NCBI GenBank assembly: GCA_016284115.1
Contig: JAEEOD010000280.1
Location: 1 to 8,598, forward strand
DNA length: 8,598 nt
Reading direction: 5' to 3'
Source of the DNA: Bacteroidaceae bacterium
Lineage (GTDB): Bacteria > Bacteroidota > Bacteroidia > Bacteroidales > Bacteroidaceae
Program-made: the position numbers and the translations under genes
The notes under the pieces: generated by a model
Databases searched by the model: none
Seen by the model: the letters and a program-made list of their open reading frames with translations, nothing else
What the model was told of the DNA's origin: nothing
In this document: positions 1-6,290 of the stretch, piece after piece
Layout: each line of letters begins with the position of its first letter
How positions within the stretch are numbered: the first letter of the stretch is position 1

Positions 1-2365
1 GCTCTGCGGCCCGTTTCTCTGTCGATAGCTGTCGGCGATAGCGGATAATGACGTAGGCGATGCCTGCAAGGAAGAGCAAATAGGCCAGGCGAGCCCACCA
101 CGTGTTCCACCAGGCAGATGAAATATTGATGGTGAGATCGCTCTCAGCCAGAGTGTGTCGCTGGTCATGGTCGGTAGCCCTTACATGCAGAGTGTAGTGT
201 CCTGCAGGGATATTGGAGAAATAGATTTCGTGGCTGTTGTGTATGTCCACCCATTGGTCGTTGAAACCATCGAGCCTGTAGAAGTGGTGTGTCTGCTCAT
301 TCTTTTGGTAGTTCAGAGGCGTGAAAGTGACAGAAAACTGCCGACTGTCATGGCTCAGATTTAACGGCAGAGAGGCATCTAAGCGCATCGCTTGGTTGTT
401 CACCCTCAGACTCTCGAAAACCAGGGGCATGCTGTGTACTTCTGTCTGTATGGAAGGATCAACCACCGTGAGTCCGTGAGTACCGCCAAAGAGCAACTGT
501 CCATCTGACAAGCGAACGGCACAGCCTGTAGCATATTGGTTGCCTCCTGTACCATCGGATGTGGTGTAGTTGCTCACACTCAGGTCATCGGCATTCACAC
601 AGCTAAGGCCATTTTGGGTAGAAATCCAGACATTGCCCAGACCGTCGCATAGAATATCAGTTATTTCCTCACATGCCAGTCCGTCGATATGCGTGCTCAC
701 TTGGCTGACGGGATCATAGCGATAGGCACCGATGCCCTGTGTACCTATCCAGATATGGCCTTGCGAGTCTTCCATAAAAGCCGTGGCTAAGTTGAAGTTG
801 CTGATATCTTCAACGACGGGGATGCGGTAAAGCGTTCCCGTAGCAGGATTCAGGTAAACGGGATTGTTGAAGGCGCTTCCTATAACTAAGTGCCCATTGC
901 TGAGAGGCATCAGCTGGAAGGAGGTGTACATGCTGGTCACATCAAAGTCGAGCGGTGAGAAATCAGAAGTTCCAGAGGGCAACTGATAGAGTCGGTTGGT
1001 ATTGGTGCCTACCCAGATATCACCATTCGGTCCGGAATTAATCGAACTGACTATCTCGGCAATTTCATGATGTCTCCGCTTTAATTCCAATTTGCCGTTG
1101 GTATAGCTGCATTCATGTAGCTGCCCCTCATTGATGACCCAAAGCCTTCCTTCTTGGTCGGCATGGATGGTGAAGGGGATAGCGTTAGGCTGCTGTTTCT
1201 TAAACAGTCCGCCAGTGGTAAGCTGGGTAAGCTGGGCTGTATTTTCATCATAAACAAACAATTCGTTTTCATGCGTGGCGATCCAGATGTGTTGATGACC
1301 GTCGGCAGACATGGATGAAACGGCGTGTCCCTGCAACCGTTCGCGAAGTGTAGGAAGGCCGGTGAATTTGCCTTTCGACTGGTTCACTATCTGAAATCCC
1401 TGGCTGCCTTGGCCTAACCAGAGATTGTCATGTGAGTCGATGAATAGGTGTGTGATGTCATGCTTGGGTGCAAGGAAGGGAAACCCTTTCTCGTCTTGTC
1501 CGGTCACTTGCCCTGTCTGCCTGTCGAATATGAACAGGCCTTGGTCAGTCTGCATGAGCAGTTGGGAGGTGCCAAAGGCATAGACGGATACTACGCTGGA
1601 TCTTGAAAGACGCGGATGAGTGTCAATGACCGATGGGGTAGGTTGGAACTGACCTTCTTGCAGGTTGAATATCGAGATCTTCCCCTCATGCAGATAGCAT
1701 ACCTCATCGTGTGGTAGCTTTTCTGTGTATTCTGGTTCAAAAGGGATGGGGTAAGACTGCTTCAGCTCCATGGTACTGGTGCTGAAACAACGGATGCTGT
1801 GTCGGGTCAGACTCCAAAGATTACCCTGCTCGTCGAGTAGGCAGGCGTTGACATAAGACTGCTCTGGGTCGAAATCTTCAATGAGTATGCGAAGTTCGCC
1901 TGTTTCAGGGATGTATTCACAGAGTTGCTCTACCAGATTGACCAAGATGCGCCCATCTGAGGTTTCCAACAGCTGAGTGATATTTCTGTAACGTAAGTCT
2001 ATAGGGATTTGGAGGAACTTGTTTTCGCCCAGCCAAAGGTTGAGCCCATTGATGGTGCCTACCCAGAGCCTATGCTTGGAGTCGCATAGCAAGGCTGTTA
2101 CAGAATTGGAAGTGAGGCTTAGAGAATCGTCAGGATTGGCAAAATACTGATGGTATTCATGGCCGTTATAGCGGTTCAGCCCTCGGGCAGTGCCTATCCA
2201 GATATAGCCCTCAGAGTCTTCAGCGAAAGTATTGACAGTCTGGTTGGACAGCGTAGTTCCGATACTCATGCTGGCATCAGGAATAGCCTCCAACTGTGGC
2301 TGGTGGCATGCTGATGCACAGCAGAGCATTAGTAAGGCTAAGATACTATAGCAGATTCTTTTCAT
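1..2365 (-). CDS. Propeller-type two-component sensor (HTCS-like), 3' part outside window
   Basis: This frame stays open for 788 codons from the ATG at 2365 to the window edge, so the C-terminus is missing. The N-terminus MKRICYSILALLMLCCASAC is a signal sequence; Cys20 makes a weak lipobox, although ASA could also be a signal peptidase I site. About ten regulator-propeller repeats follow, for example EGYIWIGTARGLNRY, HRLWVGTINGLN, GDIWVGTNTN and GHIWIGTQGIGAY. A Y_Y_Y domain lies at about residues 680-750 (YRLDGFNDQWVDI, IPAGHYTLHVRA). The WWNTWW motif and one membrane helix (about 757-774) come next, then a basic cytoplasmic start. In Bacteroidetes this architecture normally senses glycans in the periplasm and continues into a histidine kinase, often with receiver and AraC domains; those are not visible here. 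No glycan-use genes are seen on the visible side. The start is supported by AGAGGAAGAA just upstream. Confidence 0.88.
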   Translation of the reverse strand, partial: MKRICYSILALLMLCCASACHQPQLEAIPDASMSIGTTLSNQTVNTFAEDSEGYIWIGTARGLNRYNGHEYHQYFANPDDSLSLTSNSVTALLCDSKHRLWVGTINGLNLWLGENKFLQIPIDLRYRNITQLLETSDGRILVNLVEQLCEYIPETGELRILIEDFDPEQSYVNACLLDEQGNLWSLTRHSIRCFSTSTMELKQSYPIPFEPEYTEKLPHDEVCYLHEGKISIFNLQEGQFQPTPSVIDTHPRLSRSSVVSVYAFGTSQLLMQTDQGLFIFDRQTGQVTGQDEKGFPFLAPKHDITHLFIDSHDNLWLGQGSQGFQIVNQSKGKFTGLPTLRERLQGHAVSSMSADGHQHIWIATHENELFVYDENTAQLTQLTTGGLFKKQQPNAIPFTIHADQEGRLWVINEGQLHECSYTNGKLELKRRHHEIAEIVSSINSGPNGDIWVGTNTNRLYQLPSGTSDFSPLDFDVTSMYTSFQLMPLSNGHLVIGSAFNNPVYLNPATGTLYRIPVVEDISNFNLATAFMEDSQGHIWIGTQGIGAYRYDPVSQVSTHIDGLACEEITDILCDGLGNVWISTQNGLSCVNADDLSVSNYTTSDGTGGNQYATGCAVRLSDGQLLFGGTHGLTVVDPSIQTEVHSMPLVFESLRVNNQAMRLDASLPLNLSHDSRQFSVTFTPLNYQKNEQTHHFYRLDGFNDQWVDIHNSHEIYFSNIPAGHYTLHVRATDHDQRHTLAESDLTINISSAWWNTWWARLAYLLFLAGIAYVIIRYRRQLSTEKRAAE

Positions 2366-2386
2366 TCTTCTTCCTCTATCTGCCGA

Positions 2387-2394
2387 CAAAGATA
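2387..2394 (-). promoter_or_regulatory. -7 box for the sensor gene
   Basis: On the minus strand this reads TATCTTTG, a perfect match to the Bacteroidetes -7 consensus TAnnTTTG. It lies 21 bases upstream of the sensor ATG and would give a leader of roughly 18 bases. I see no convincing -33 TTTG at the usual distance, only a T-rich stretch near 2413-2420, so the promoter may be weak or regulated. Confidence 0.55.
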
Positions 2395-2436
2395 ATCATC
2401 TTGTGGCAATATTGAAAAAGAGAGAATGAGAAAAAA

Positions 2437-2830
2437 TCATCTAGACTGTTCGGCAGCCCACGCCTTGCCCATCTTCACGCAGTCGCCAATCACTTCGCCT
2501 GTGCGCAGGTACTTGTAGGTAGGCATTTCGAAGACTACAGGCTTCAGCAGGTTGTAGTCCAGCTTGCCGTTCTCGCCCAGCAGTTCCTCGTTCACGTAGG
2601 TGTGGCTGATGGAGCAGATGTAGTTGTTGAAATTGTCTATCTGGTAGGTGTCGATGACCTCACACTCCATGACTAGTGGCGACTTCTCGATGACTGGTGT
2701 GCCAGCCTCGCCCAGATGGTATTCAAACACGCCCGACTTATCCACCTTCGCACCGCTCACTGTGCCGCAGTAGTCGGCCTGAGCCACGAAACTCTCGTCG
2801 ATGAGGTTGATGGAGAATTTCTTGGTGGTG
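2437..2830 (-). pseudogene. Flavin reductase (FMN-binding split barrel), 5'-truncated remnant
   Basis: The reading frame 2910-2437 (157 aa) ends in an ordinary flavin reductase/flavoredoxin C-terminal part: KKFSINLIDESF, then ADYCGTVSGAKVDKSGVF (the usual DYCG-SG-DK pattern), APVI-like GTPVIEKSPLVMECEV, and a C-terminal GEVIGDCVKMGKAW. Family members are about 160-200 residues and begin with a segment containing YP.P..L and a TVAW-like strand that helps bind FMN; that segment is absent. Residues 1 to about 27 of the open frame do not look like the family. They are antisense to a VOC gene fragment on the plus strand, so family similarity ends near 2830. I infer a gene that lost its 5' end, promoter and start; the ATG at 2910 is probably fortuitous. 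The remnant is unlikely to be an active reductase. Confidence 0.7.
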
Positions 2831-3072
2831 ACACCCGACTGGAACTGATGAATCGCCCCGATGTGCAGGAGGGTAGGGCTGATGAGTCTCTGCATCTGGG
2901 CTATATCCATGTTTCAATGTCGGTGGGCAGCAAAGAACGTGTAGATATCCTTACTGTCCGGTTGGTGAAAGCCGGATATCAATTGCTCAGCGGACCACGG
3001 ACTACAGGTGATGGCTATTATGAGAGCTGCATTGTGGGACCTGATGGTATTCTGATAGAGATAACGGAATAG
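2830..3072 (+). pseudogene. VOC/glyoxalase family protein, 5'-truncated remnant
   Basis: From Asp at 2830 the plus-strand frame reads like the C-terminal two thirds of a VOC (glyoxalase/bleomycin-resistance) protein: DTRLELMNRPDV, LGYIHVSMSVGSKERVD, then SGPRTTGDGYYESCIVGPDG and LIEITE before the TAG at 3070-3072. Family members of this type are about 125-130 residues; about 80 remain, and the first beta-alpha-beta module with its metal or substrate ligand is missing. Upstream of 2830 the frame continues open but is antisense flavin reductase sequence. An internal ATG at 2848 could start a 74-residue product, but no promoter or ribosome binding site is evident. It ends 15 bases before the convergent Crp/Fnr gene. 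It is probably a non-functional remnant; the family match is clear by eye but not searched. Confidence 0.72.
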
Positions 3073-3087
3073 GGGATTATTATACTT

Positions 3088-3681
3088 TTATTTCACGCCT
3101 GATCTGATGTGGCTCAATGTTTCGGGAGTCATCAGCAGGTAAGAGGCGATATGTTGCAGAGGAGCACGCTGGGCAGCTTCAGGGTATTCCTTCACGAACC
3201 GTTCATAACGTTCACGCGAGCTTTCAAAGCGGAAAGCATCTGCCTTGTGCTGCGTAATGATGAGGTCGTCTTCTTGGAAAATACGGTAATAGCGTGCAAT
3301 ACCGAAAGAACGTTCCGTCAGCTCAATAAACTTCTTGTAATTGTGATACCACAGGATGCAAGGTTCCAATGTCTCAGCTAATAGGTGGTTGGCTACGCCA
3401 GCGTAAAGACTCTCAATACTCATCACCGTGTCACCTTCTGTGGAGAAATGCTCCGTCACGTCATGGCCATTCTTATAATAATATTGTCGTATCAGTCCTT
3501 TCTCTATATAAATATGGTCACGGCTAATCACACCGTCAGGTATGATGATTTCTCCACGTTTCACTTCCTTGCGTACCAGTATACCAGCCAGCAGCTGCAA
3601 GTCTGCATCATCTAAGTGAGTGAAGCGTTCCGTCATCTCACGAGCTATGTCTAAGGATGTCTTTGTCTCTTTCAGAGTCAT
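3088..3681 (-). CDS. Crp/Fnr-family transcriptional regulator
   Basis: The product is a 197-residue cytoplasmic regulator. Residues about 20-115 form a cyclic-nucleotide-binding-like beta barrel (KRGEIIIPDG, IYIEKGLIRQYYYKNG, STEGDTVMSIESL). A long connecting helix follows, then a short C-terminal helix-turn-helix at about 173-197 (APLQHIASYLLMTPETLSHI). This is the usual length and layout of short Bacteroidetes Crp/Fnr proteins. The GE..A.R phosphate-binding loop of true CRP is not seen, and no cysteine cluster for an FeS cluster as in Fnr is present (only Cys108), so the ligand is unknown and it may not bind cAMP. The gene is divergent from the SMR exporter at 3838; the 156 bases between hold both promoters and inverted repeats. 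Regulation of itself and the exporter is a reasonable inference. Confidence 0.87.
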   Translation of the reverse strand: MTLKETKTSLDIAREMTERFTHLDDADLQLLAGILVRKEVKRGEIIIPDGVISRDHIYIEKGLIRQYYYKNGHDVTEHFSTEGDTVMSIESLYAGVANHLLAETLEPCILWYHNYKKFIELTERSFGIARYYRIFQEDDLIITQHKADAFRFESSRERYERFVKEYPEAAQRAPLQHIASYLLMTPETLSHIRSGVK

Positions 3682-3696
3682 GTAGTAGACTTTCTA

Positions 3697-3727
3697 CAAA
3701 GATACAACTATTTTCTTGTTGTATCAA
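3697..3727 (-). promoter_or_regulatory. Promoter of the Crp/Fnr-like gene
   Basis: The minus strand carries a -7 box TATCTTTG (3704-3697) and a -33 TTG (3727-3725) separated by 20 bases, a good match to the Bacteroidetes TTTG-N19-21-TAnnTTTG promoter. Transcription would start near 3693, giving a leader of about 12 bases. The -33 lies inside the palindrome at 3722-3733. Confidence 0.7.
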
Positions 3728-3733
3728 TTGATA
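3701..3733. promoter_or_regulatory. Overlapping inverted repeats, candidate shared operator
   Basis: Two dyads overlap between the divergent genes. GATACAAC (3701-3708) is repeated inverted as GTTGTATC (3718-3725) across a 9-base spacer. TATCAATTGATA (3722-3733) is a perfect 12-bp palindrome, extending to TTGTATCAATTGATATAA with one mismatched pair. Half-sites containing TTG and ATCAA resemble Crp/Fnr-type operators. The second palindrome covers the -33 of the regulator promoter and is centred about 53 bases upstream of the expected exporter start site. Binding by the neighbouring regulator is inferred from position and symmetry only. Confidence 0.5.
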
Positions 3734-3748
3734 TAAATCAAAAAAACA

Positions 3749-3777
3749 TTGTCGTAGTAGATAATTGTGTATCTTTG
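3749..3777 (+). promoter_or_regulatory. Promoter of the SMR exporter gene
   Basis: TTG (3749-3751) and TATCTTTG (3770-3777) are separated by 18 bases on the plus strand and fit the Bacteroidetes consensus. Transcription would begin near 3781 and leave a leader of about 57 bases before the ATG at 3838. A TTG at 3775 could extend the reading frame upstream, but it overlaps the -7 box and is not a believable start. Confidence 0.7.
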
Positions 3778-3837
3778 CAGTGCCTTAGAAGGAGTCGCCG
3801 AGATAGTCTTGCAGCCCTCAAACAGGCTTTTCTACAA

Positions 3838-4161
3838 ATGAATTGGTTAATATTGATTAGTGCAGGACTATGTGAAGTAGGCTTCACGTATTGTCTTGGA
3901 AGAGCAAAAGAGGTTATTGGCAGTGAATGGTGGAGCTGGATAGCAGCATTCTCCTTTTTCTATGTACTCAGTGCCGTATTATTGGCAAAGGCGACACAGA
4001 CAATAGCATTAGGCATAGCCTATCCAGTGTGGACGGGCATAGGGGCGGCTGGGGCCGTAATCATTGGCATTTTCATCTTTCGTGAGCCAGCGTCATTCTG
4101 GCGGCTGTTCTTCCTGACGACCCTTATCGGTTCTATTATCGGACTGAAGGTTTTATCGTAA
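3838..4161 (+). CDS. SMR-family exporter, SugE/Gdx-like
   Basis: This is a 107-residue inner-membrane protein with four predicted helices (about 4-21, 33-51, 58-80, 87-105), the standard length for small multidrug resistance proteins. The proton- and substrate-coupling glutamate is Glu13 in AGLCEV. The helix-3 motif is GIAYPVWTGIGAAGA, closer to the guanidinium exporters SugE/Gdx (AYAVWTGIG) than to EmrE (AYAIWSGVG). Ser45, Tyr62 and Trp65 align with the Gdx binding-site Ser42, Tyr59 and Trp62, but the Gdx Trp16 is Phe16 here. SMR proteins act as antiparallel dimers; no paired SMR gene is adjacent, so a homodimer is likely. The ATG at 3838 was chosen because it gives the canonical MxWLILxxAGLxEV start; the longer TTG frame overlaps the promoter. 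Substrate (guanidinium or a quaternary amine) is inferred, not shown. Confidence 0.85.
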   Translation: MNWLILISAGLCEVGFTYCLGRAKEVIGSEWWSWIAAFSFFYVLSAVLLAKATQTIALGIAYPVWTGIGAAGAVIIGIFIFREPASFWRLFFLTTLIGSIIGLKVLS

Positions 4162-4178
4162 TGTTGAAAAGTAAAAAT

Positions 4179-4200
4179 CCCCAAGACTTTCGTCTCGGGG
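4179..4200. terminator. Shared bidirectional hairpin terminator
   Basis: CCCC-A-AGAC, loop TTTC, GTCT-C-GGGG forms a stem of eight pairs with one A/C mismatch. It lies 17 bases after the exporter stop and 31 bases after the stop of the convergent oxidoreductase. The minus strand continues into ATTTTTACTTTT, a good U-tract, so it is strongest for the oxidoreductase; the plus strand has only ACTCTTAAT. Confidence 0.75.
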
Positions 4201-4231
4201 ACTCTTAATATAAATTCCTGATAACAGGGAA

Positions 4232-5719
4232 TTAGCAACGCTTGTCAAGATATGGCAACTCATAAGGACGACGATAGTCGTAGTAGTACAGACGGTGAGC
4301 AGCTGCCTCCTTATCGTTAACAAATGAACGAGTAGCAGGATTCCACTTCACTGAACGTCCAAGCTCGTAAGCGATGTTGCACAAGCAGCAGAATACTGCA
4401 GAGCTTGTACCAGCCTCAACTGGAGCAATCGGGTTCTGACGGCTACGTACGCAGTCGATGAAGTTCTGCATGTGAGGTGAGCTGGTCTCGAAGTTTTGAG
4501 CAGCACGACGCTGGCCACCACGCTCTGCCTGAGCAGCACGCTTAGCATATTCCTCAAACATCTTCTGACGCTCTTCTGGAGTCATCATACGTGGCTTGTT
4601 GCCGCGCAGGTTCTCAGGAACAAGTGAGTTGTCTGAGCACTCCAGATAACCACGAGCTACGTTGATCCAACCCTTGGTACCAATGAACTTCAGACCCTGT
4701 GCATTAGGATTGTCCTCACCGTCCATGTCCTTGGTCAGATATGCATGCTCCATCAGGATAGTACCATTCGGGTAACGTGCTGAGTAAGCCTCACCTTCAC
4801 CCCAAGTGCCACGTGGGTAGTATTCAACTGGCTGCAAACCATCATAACCCATAGCTGCATTAGCGATATCATGCATGTGAGCACCCCAGTCAGCGGTATA
4901 ACCGTTACCGGTCTCACGATACCAACGCCAAGCACCCCAGAATGCCTCACGCTGCTCTGGCTCCAACTTGATAGGTGGGCAGAGTTGGTCGTTATACTCG
5001 ATCTTAGGATCGTTCAATGGGCCTAACCACAAGTTGAAGTTCAGGTTAGCAGGAATCTTCTGCACACCACCAAACTCCTCATACATCTTCTCGATTGGAC
5101 GTGGAGGATCACCAACCTTTGAGTAGATCTTCTCTACGTGACCAATCTTACCTGCCTGAATCAGTTCGATAGCTTTCTGGAACTCGCCACTTGAACGCTG
5201 CTGGCTACCTACCTGGAATACGCGCTTGTTCTGACGAACAGCTGCTTCAACAGCATAAGCCTCAGTGATAGTGTAAGTCAAAGGCTTCTGGCAGTATACG
5301 TCCTTGCCAGCCTGGCAAGCGTGGATTGCCTGCAGTGCATGCCAGTGGTCAGGAGATGCTACTTCAACAGCATCGATGTCCCTACGCTCCAGCAAGTCCT
5401 CGTAGTTCTCGTACTTGTCGCAACGCTCGTTCATGCCCTTCTGCTGCTGCCACTGTGCGATTCTTCTGCGGAAACGCTCAGTCTTCATAGTGTCAACGTC
5501 GCAGCAAGCTGCTACCTGAACACCGTCGCAACCTGCAAAGCCACCGAAGTCGTTCAGTGCCTGCTGACCCAGACCGATAAAACCTAATACAACGCGGTCA
5601 CTTGGAGCAACCTTAACGCCGTTAGAATTAGCCCAGCTTGGTAAGATGGTTAAGCTGGCAAGACCCAGAGCTGAATAGCTCAGGAAATCTCTTCTTGAAA
5701 TTCCGTTCTTTTCTTTCAT
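4232..5719 (-). CDS. Tat-exported Gfo/Idh/MocA-family oxidoreductase
   Basis: The product is a 495-residue NAD(P)-dependent oxidoreductase-family protein with a twin-arginine signal (SRRDFLSYSALGLASLTILP; Arg9, Arg10; likely cleaved near Ala30). The Rossmann fold shows GFIGLGQQ (about 46-53) and an acidic CDVD (73-76) after the second strand, which suggests NAD(H). Next come SPDHWH (122-127) and CQKPLT with Lys145 of the family [E]KP motif; Gln replaces the usual Glu. The C-terminal domain contains WGAWRWY (261-267) and DWGAHMHDI (277-285). A very charged segment (MTPEERQKMFEEYAKRAA onward) precedes the final NFIDCVRSRQNPIAPVE motif common in the Tat-signal subgroup. Members oxidise or epimerise sugars or inositols, and some (GH109) cleave glycosides by NAD chemistry; the substrate cannot be read here. 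The gene is monocistronic, and Arg is mostly CGT. Confidence 0.87.
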   Translation of the reverse strand: MKEKNGISRRDFLSYSALGLASLTILPSWANSNGVKVAPSDRVVLGFIGLGQQALNDFGGFAGCDGVQVAACCDVDTMKTERFRRRIAQWQQQKGMNERCDKYENYEDLLERRDIDAVEVASPDHWHALQAIHACQAGKDVYCQKPLTYTITEAYAVEAAVRQNKRVFQVGSQQRSSGEFQKAIELIQAGKIGHVEKIYSKVGDPPRPIEKMYEEFGGVQKIPANLNFNLWLGPLNDPKIEYNDQLCPPIKLEPEQREAFWGAWRWYRETGNGYTADWGAHMHDIANAAMGYDGLQPVEYYPRGTWGEGEAYSARYPNGTILMEHAYLTKDMDGEDNPNAQGLKFIGTKGWINVARGYLECSDNSLVPENLRGNKPRMMTPEERQKMFEEYAKRAAQAERGGQRRAAQNFETSSPHMQNFIDCVRSRQNPIAPVEAGTSSAVFCCLCNIAYELGRSVKWNPATRSFVNDKEAAAHRLYYYDYRRPYELPYLDKRC

Positions 5720-5760
5720 GATATTGTTAATAAAAATGATAAAAAATTCATAATCGACTT

Positions 5761-5768
5761 CAAAGTTA
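5761..5768 (-). promoter_or_regulatory. -7 box for the oxidoreductase gene
   Basis: The minus strand reads TAACTTTG, a perfect TAnnTTTG match, with transcription expected near 5757 and a leader of about 38 bases. At the -33 distance (about 5788-5793) the sequence is TAGCGG, not TTTG, so the promoter may need an activator. A palindrome at 5793-5808 lies just upstream. Confidence 0.55.
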
Positions 5769-5792
5769 GGAAAAAGATTTATAAAAACCGCT

Positions 5793-5808
5793 AAAACGAT
5801 GTCGTTTT
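5793..5808. promoter_or_regulatory. Palindrome AAAACGATGTCGTTTT
   Basis: The seven-base arms AAAACGA and TCGTTTT are perfectly complementary around TG. The element sits 18 bases after the stop of the Lys/Thr-rich gene and is centred about 43 bases upstream of the expected oxidoreductase start site. It could be an activator site for that promoter. It could also be a weak A/T-stem terminator for the upstream gene, although no clean U-tract follows directly on the minus strand. Confidence 0.4.
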
Positions 5809-5826
5809 TTTTAGAATATTAAGAAA

Positions 5827-6210
5827 TCACCCTGCATTTTCTTGATTTGTATCAATCAAATTGCTTGTAGAAGGGTCCATTCCTTCTCCTAAAGAGGAAA
5901 ACTTCTCGGTTTTCTTCTCTTCTTTTTTCTTGTTGCCACCCGTAATTAGCCCGATGAGCCATCGCCCTATCTTTCGTTCAATGCCAGCTTCCGTAGTAGG
6001 GATGCCTGTTTTGCTGGTAAACCACCGTTTCAGTTTTGTGATGCCCAGCAATTTCTTCCATGAGATGGTAAGATTTACTCCTGGGATAATCTGTGTGCCA
6101 GATGTCTTCTTGCGTTTCTTCTTGGTTGACGATGAAGTAGTGGTGGTCGTGGTTGTTACGGTCACCCCATTCTTTGTGGTCTTCTTGGTCGTAGTCTTTT
6201 TTGTAGCCAT
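5827..6210 (-). CDS. Small Lys/Thr-rich protein of unknown function
   Basis: I do not recognise this 127-residue protein. Residues 1-36 are almost entirely Lys, Thr and Ser: MATKKTTTKKTTK, then seven consecutive Thr, three Ser and a TKKKRKK block. Residues 40-65 (IIPGVNLTISWKKLLGITKL) and 68-90 (TGIPTTEAGIERKIGRWLIG) look folded or amphipathic. A second charged run (KKKEEKK) and an acidic, polar tail complete it. There is no signal peptide and no clear membrane helix. The TGIPTTxAGxxRKIG stretch gives me an impression of similar short Bacteroidales proteins, unverified. The frame is open upstream to an ATG at 6303, but that start lies in a palindrome; the promoter at 6239-6269 and the typical MATKK opening favour 6210. 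The basic low-complexity head suggests binding to nucleic acid or another polyanion; this is inference. Confidence 0.65.
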   Translation of the reverse strand: MATKKTTTKKTTKNGVTVTTTTTTTSSSTKKKRKKTSGTQIIPGVNLTISWKKLLGITKLKRWFTSKTGIPTTEAGIERKIGRWLIGLITGGNKKKEEKKTEKFSSLGEGMDPSTSNLIDTNQENAG

Positions 6211-6238
6211 AACAAAGATTTTATGTAGAATTTTGTTG

Positions 6239-6269
6239 TAAAAGTAGTAAGTTTTTTCGACATGGCAAA
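6239..6269 (-). promoter_or_regulatory. Promoter of the Lys/Thr-rich gene
   Basis: On the minus strand TTTG (6269-6266) is followed after 19 bases by TACTTTTA (6246-6239), which differs from TAnnTTTG only in the last base. Transcription would start near 6234, about 25 bases before the ATG at 6210. This supports the shorter protein start. A second partial box, AATCTTTG at 6220-6213, lies too close to the ATG for a normal leader. Confidence 0.5.
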
Positions 6270-6290
6270 GCGAATCACGGCATTTCATCA

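Noticed and set aside
1..2365. Broken sensor gene, as no complete frame is present
   Set aside because: Reading the minus strand codon by codon from 2365 finds no stop up to position 1; the gene is merely cut by the window edge.
3775..3837. N-terminal extension of the SMR exporter from a TTG codon
   Set aside because: The codon overlaps the -7 box and the extra 21 residues have no counterpart in SMR proteins.
3781..3837. Guanidine riboswitch of a known class in the exporter leader
   Set aside because: The leader is too short for ykkC-I and shows neither the paired ACGR hairpin loops of mini-ykkC nor the ykkC-III core.
5861..6241. Plus-strand frame of 126 codons rich in Val and Phe
   Set aside because: It is the complement of the Lys/Thr-rich gene; the Val and Phe runs are simply the reverse of the Thr and Lys codons. 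No promoter is seen for it.
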